Source: Adiantum capillus-veneris
Taxonomy: Eukaryota > Streptophyta > Polypodiopsida > Polypodiales > Pteridaceae
Direction of reading: 5' to 3'
Assembly: GCA_014529385.2 (NCBI GenBank)
Contig: CM043951.1
Span: forward strand, 109,220,469-109,284,468
Length of the DNA stretch: 64,000 bases
The notes under the pieces are model-generated. The model saw only the letters and a program-made list of their open reading frames with translations, searched no databases and had not been told where the DNA came from. The position numbers were made by a program, and so were the translations under genes. Of the stretch, positions 60,001 to 64,000 are shown one piece after another (within the stretch, counting starts at the first letter, position 1; the number at the start of each line of letters is the position of its first letter).

Positions 60001-60586
60001 AGTTTGAGGGACAGAAGGGGTAGCAGGGGTACTAATAAAAGATGGATTGAGGCCGGAGAGTTTCTTCAAAAAGTTAGACAAATCTACCCCTGGAGACAAG
60101 AAAGGGCAAGCTCCTATTGGTATTGTAAGGAGAGAAAGGGAAGATATGCTATGTATTGGGAAATCAAATTCACACCCTCCTTGGAATCCTTGTCTAGGGT
60201 AGCCAAAACTTTGACCCAATCATTAAAAGATAACATGTGTAAGATAGACATTTCTTTGTCTGAGGTAAGCGCCGGATCATAGATTAGTTAAGATGCATCC
60301 GAGCTGTTAGTACATCTGAGAACAAGAGAAGTAGCCACAAAGAGGGGTTCATAGGTCAATTCAATCCTTACAGAGAGCAAGGGTCTGCAATATACCAAAA
60401 ACGTTTGTGAGGTTAAGACTACTTTTTGTAGTAAGTAACACAATATCTAGCTTTCCTAGCCAGGAAACGTTGGGTTCTAACTTCCAAGGTATTTTTAGGG
60501 TTATGGTCATTAAGGTACAACTTAATCTGCTCTAAAATATTTGTATGATTCATAGGGTTGTGTTTTACTCTCATGCGGGTTGTCAT
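57007..60586 (-). pseudogene. Penelope-like reverse transcriptase ORF
   Basis: Minus-strand coding sequence in shifting frames. An ATG near 60586 begins MTTRMRVKHNPMNHTNILEQ and then VRTQRFLARKARYCVTYYK. The N-terminal half to about 59100 is readable in pieces (MLSFNDWVKVLATLDKD near 60240). RT starts with RPDKSSNCPTLFCKN and LPVLFSTDKIHKHKFRR (58400-58150), then EKLCRYISWLLDN (near 57760). A 17-codon block is then duplicated (57642-57743), followed by GIPMGFSCSPLMCNIYLAFF (57621 onward). The catalytic box reads YRYMDGI at about 57484-57510: the second Asp of YxDD is Gly. The C-terminal part continues KFVWKRDLLKLAPFEF and stops at 57007. Length (about 1190 codons) suits Penelope-like proteins. 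Not functional. Confidence 0.65.
57642..57743. repeat. 51-bp perfect tandem duplication in the RT
   Basis: TGTAACAAAGTCCTCCAGAA begins at 57642 and again at 57693; each unit is 51 bp and a third partial start follows at 57744. In the minus frame this duplicates 17 residues (ISWLLDNCIILSGGLCY region). Confidence 0.97.
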
Positions 60587-60862
60587 TCTAGAGTGTTTGT
60601 GGTCCTATAAGGAAATATGTAAACATAAATAGGATTAGTGACAAAAGATTGGGCCTGCAATCCTTAAACCGGCAAAGTCAAAGACTATAATAGCTCTGAG
60701 CAGGAGACCATAAAAATAGTCTATGAAGGATCACCTAACACCAATCAACCAAACAAGGGATTACAGACTGTGGGTCCATCTTACAACTAAGTTTCAGCAA
60801 TAGTTTCCAAAGCTAGTGTCCTGGTTTCTCCATAAGAATGAAAAAACCTTATGTTTAGGACA

Positions 60863-62288
60863 TGTGTGTAGCTGTTTTATCATAAATAATAAGACATAAT
60901 TGAACTTTTACATTCAAAAGACAGTTGACTTCAAAGAAAGAGATGATAAGTACAAAAAAAACTTAGTCTTGGAATTATCTTTGTACAATGTTTGTATGAA
61001 TGAAGCCTCATTCCAGTATACAGGCATCAAAAGTACTTCCCTTGCAATAGGTGTATCTACAATCCTGTATTGGACAATTGCTAAAACCCAAAAAAACCTT
61101 CCAAGATAGGATAGAGTCCTTACTTGCATCCATCCAAACAAGACAACAGATATGTTAGCCTTGGATGTGTTTTACAGGTATCAATGGACTATACCAGTTG
61201 TTATCCATGTCCATCTTTTAACATTTTTTTGAAACATTCTAGCTTAGTCCAAAGTACCTTTGTTCTTTTATATATAAGGTTTTATTAACTCTAAAAAAAA
61301 AAAGTATTTTAGTCTTAGCATAGAGGGCCATACCCCCTACTACTACTTCAAATGGTAAGTTACCCAGCACAAAACAACCCTGAGTAAATTAATGGAGCTC
61401 CATCTGTGAAGAAGTTTTAACCTATAAACGAGTATAGACCCGTTGTAGAATAAATTCAGAACTGATATGGTTTACAGCGTAATTCAATCCTTCCTATTTA
61501 CTACAATTCATAAACTCCCATCAAGTGGTGAATGAAACAAGAGTTTTGCATTATCCCATGGGATCACCCAAAATAGCGTGTTTTAGCAGGCAATATACAA
61601 AAAAACAGGATTCCCAAATTACACCCAACCATAGGTGTTTATACCAATTTTCAAAAGCGACACCTTTTTTTTATCAATGAATTACATCGACAATACCAAT
61701 CATGGAAGCCAATGGTCATCAAGGGAACACCCCCATCCCAAAGCATCTTACTGCAATGATAATGACACGTCCATATACAAGAAAAAACCCCTCCAAGCTT
61801 GTACTCAAAGCTCAAATGTGGGATACTTACCTTCACAGTGGGTAGAGCTTTTATCAAACCAGTGAGCTAGTTATCATAGTTTTAACCGAATAGCTTAAAG
61901 TGTAAAGCGGTATCAATCAAACCAGCCGGATCATTCAAGTACAACCTTTCCAGAACATTGTTGTTAAGTGCATCCTTACTTTAGGCTAATGTGTGTTTAT
62001 CTGTAAAGAACCGAAACCCAACTGAGGGGTTTAGCCAAAAAAACCTTTAGTTAGTGCCATTGATTATCAGAGTAAAGCAACCATAAAGTGGTTTTTAGCA
62101 AAAAATACAGTAGGTTATGCCCCCGTATTTAAGCTGTTACTAAGCAATGTCATGTGACTAAAACCAGTAATCACCGGGTTATACCCTTTTCCCTTTTTTT
62201 TAGATTTATATCGTAGTGTCTGCAAAAAAAAAAAAAAACTGCATAATCCAGTCAAGTGGTAGTACCACACTATCACAAGTAAATAAAC
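60863..62288 (-). repeat. Pseudo-LTR, copy upstream of the RT ORF
   Basis: Direct repeat of 54742-56159 in the same orientation. It ends AATAAACA, after which the sequences diverge (GTTTTTTTC against ATTTACTCA). Confidence 0.9.
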
Positions 62289-62988
62289 AGTTTTTTTCAA
62301 CACGGTGTCGTATTGTGACACGTACATAGTGGGAGCGAATGCTACAAGATCTATCTTGTGACTTTTTAGATACATAAGTCTATTTTCTATAATGTATATA
62401 TGCATATCTAAGTATAATAATAAGCTTTCCATCTCATCCTATTATTTATCTCCAGGGTAACATATTTTTACTTTACCGTCAAAAAGTACTATGGGGAAAG
62501 CATCAATAGCTCCGCCTCTTTAACTAGGGGCAAAAAGCATTGGTTCTTTCTTTCTACTATCTCATTATTATCTCACACCATATCTAGATCCTATATCTAT
62601 GGTAACTTTCAATATATATATATTCTATGTATTTTTCTTATATTTCTTTTTATTACCTACTAGGAAGGAATCAAATCCTAGTGGAACACTAGCTTGCATG
62701 ATTCTCAAACCTATTTTATGAATTATTGCAAGCATGATTACAAAACTTTGTCAAGGAGCAATGTCATGCTTTCATATTGCATGAGGTGTCCATTGGAATC
62801 AAATGAAAGTCTAAGCTAAGGGGACCACAAAAAGACTTTTGCTGCCAAAATTGTACCCTATTTTGATGATTTTTTTACACAAGGTTCCAATTTGAGTTTG
62901 AAAGGTACATAAAATGAGAGTTGTAGCTTATGAGTTGAATTTTTTGCCCCTATTTTTACTTTTTTTACTTGAAGCCGCGGTTGAGGAG
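62289..62988. other. Spacer between the Penelope-like element and the Helitron ORF
   Basis: AT-rich; no domain or terminal motif recognised. Confidence 0.4.
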
Positions 62989-63107
62989 ATATGATCAAAA
63001 TACTGGACCCCAGTCTGCCCACATCATGCAGTGACAACCCATTTCAAATGATATGATCAAAATACTGGACCCCAGTCTGCCCACATCATGCAGTGACAAC
63101 CCATTTG
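62989..63107. repeat. 62-bp tandem duplication
   Basis: ATATGATCAAAATACTGGAC begins near 62989 and again at 63051, and the following 40 bases (through CAGTGACAACCCATTT) are identical. The period of 62 bp is not a multiple of three, so only the second copy is in the Helitron reading frame. Confidence 0.95.
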
Positions 63108-64000
63108 CACTGATGGCGCAGCTTGACACAAGTTTGATGTTTGGTATCATCAAAAACATCGTTGAACAAGCCAGGAGAAGAGCATTCACCGCTAGCGATA
63201 CTTACGAATTTGCTTCTCTACAGCTCCGTGGCCGTCAACAATTGCTTGAGAGAACAGTTACTTTCAAGCCCAACGGCATGCCTGCCGCATCAAGCTCTGT
63301 GAACAACATCACAATAGAGAGGGCAGCGTCTGCATTCCTGTTCCCTTTTGGGAAAGGCCAGTATGATGGTAAAATCAACTTCAATATATATGTAAAGATA
63401 CGTGCATCGACTCTGTTCTCCGTTTACACCCTGTACAAGCCATACCTGCTCATAATGTACCAACTAAAGCAGGCACTTATGTTGGCTAACAATACACACA
63501 CGAGCTTGTTGCAAAAGGACATTGACAACTACAAGAGGGCCAATCGTATAGCAATTGACGAAGATACTGTGAGACATGTGCTTCGGTACAGCACCCCTTC
63601 CAGCATGCCAGGTTCCTGCTCATGGCAACACAAGAACCTAAAGGACTTGATAGCAATGGTGGACGAATGGGGAATGCCTGATTTCTTCTTGACTTTCACT
63701 ACCGATGAGGTCACAGACACAAGATGGCCTCAGATTGACACGATCGAGCTAATTGCACGTCAGTTGAACGCCTCCTTCACTTGGACAAACTGCCCAGTCG
63801 AATGTGGTGTCACCTTCCACTCTAAGTTCCAAATGCTTATGTCCAAATATATACTTGTGAAAGGTGTGTTGGGCGGTGTGCAACACCAATTGGTTAGATA
63901 TGACGTCCAAAATAGAGGATCATTGAATGCTCATGTCATACTGTGGATCCATGAAGAAGACAAAGGGCAACTATCTGCTGAAATAGCTGCATATATCCCG
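63035..64000 (+). CDS. Helitron replication protein, N-terminal part, open at window end
   Basis: An uninterrupted frame begins after a stop at 63032-63034 and runs off the window (at least 320 codons). The first Met is at 63053, another at 63113 (MAQLDTSLMFGI). It carries the Helitron-like N-terminal domain: WQHKNLKDLIAMVDEWGMPD and FFLTFTTDE, then RWPQI, CGVTFHSKFQMLMSKYI, and VRYDVQNRGSLNAHVILWIH, matching the family pattern (E/R)xQxRGSxHxHxLLW. This domain precedes the rolling-circle nuclease and helicase parts, which should follow beyond 64000. In the HUH metal-binding motif the first His reads Asn (LNAH). The frame is GC-richer than its surroundings, which suggests a recent arrival. The true start is uncertain because the 62-bp duplication lies over it. 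Confidence 0.85.

Larger units (their letters stand above)
54742..62288 (-). mobile_element. Penelope-like retroelement with long direct repeats
   Basis: A decayed minus-strand RT ORF (60586-57007) is flanked by direct repeats of about 1.42 kb (54742-56159 and 60863-62288). The RT blocks, including GIPMGFSCSPLMCNIYL, an RYMDGI box and a KIHKHKFRRIS block upstream, are those of Penelope-like rather than LTR elements. Flanking direct repeats (pseudo-LTRs) are typical of that class. Neither a GIY-YIG endonuclease nor integrase was recognised, so it may belong to an endonuclease-lacking group, or the domain has decayed. Confidence 0.65.

Noticed and set aside
56160-60586. GIY-YIG endonuclease in the Penelope-like element
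   Set aside because: No convincing GIY and YIG pair was seen on either side of the RT in the minus frames; decay may hide it.
54742-62288. Hammerhead ribozyme in the Penelope-like repeats
   Set aside because: Some Penelope-like repeats carry hammerheads, so I looked for a CTGANGA core paired with a GAAA box on either strand and did not find one by eye. A structure-based covariance search would be decisive.

Overview
This window looks like plant nuclear intergenic DNA: repeat-dense, AT-leaning and strongly enriched in CT/GA, AT and CA/GT microsatellites. Nearly all recognisable coding sequence belongs to retroelements (Ty3/gypsy, Ty1/copia, Penelope-like) or to a Helitron. A relic of a PLS-type pentatricopeptide-repeat (PPR) gene points to a land plant. 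A Penelope-like element together with Tat-like and chromovirus elements would suit a fern or another non-seed plant, but that is inference. No rRNA, tRNA, CRISPR array or bacterial-style operon was seen.

Layout. 1-1076: unassigned DNA, then the 3' end of a copia element (RNase H relic and one LTR) whose last base abuts a minus-strand Ty3/gypsy gag-protease-RT fragment (1077-2887). 3053-4642 and 13408-14877: two halves of one eroded, unrecognised minus-strand coding sequence, split by a near-complete Ty3/gypsy element of Tat type (4643-13407; LTRs of 1141 and 1142 bp, 4-bp target duplication ACGC, second RNase H domain). 14878-21519: CT/GA-rich DNA, a PPR relic (minus), a fragment resembling an N4/N6 DNA methyltransferase, and a dense cluster of microsatellites. 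21520-24993: internally deleted copia element with two LTRs. 25000-36104: mostly eroded DNA with a field of degenerate short repeats, a possible spliced gene remnant, a 198-bp tandem duplication and a minus-strand gag zinc-knuckle fragment. 36105-36900: a probable LTR with adjoining primer-binding site on the minus strand. 36957-37171: a long compound microsatellite. 37330-40242: a second, minus-strand copy of the same copia family.

40440-54564: an old minus-strand Ty3/gypsy element cut in two by a younger plus-strand chromovirus (41790-50663; LTRs of 1593 and 1588 bp, 5-bp target duplication CTATG, C-terminal chromodomain). Rejoining the flanks gives a continuous protease-RT-RNase H-integrase order. 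54742-62288: a Penelope-like retroelement on the minus strand, with a decayed ORF of about 3.6 kb flanked by direct repeats of about 1.42 kb. 63035-64000: the open, undisrupted start of a Helitron replication protein running off the window edge.

The region is best read as a nested stack. Old gypsy and unknown coding relics were hit by younger Tat, chromovirus and copia insertions, and then by microsatellite expansion and point decay. No element is clearly autonomous: the Tat element has a duplication-generated stop and a frameshift, the chromovirus has four nonsense codons, both copia copies lack integrase, and the Penelope-like element has an altered catalytic box. The Helitron ORF is the only long coding segment without a visible break, but its HUH motif lacks the first histidine. 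All similarity statements are from reading the sequence by eye; no database search was run.
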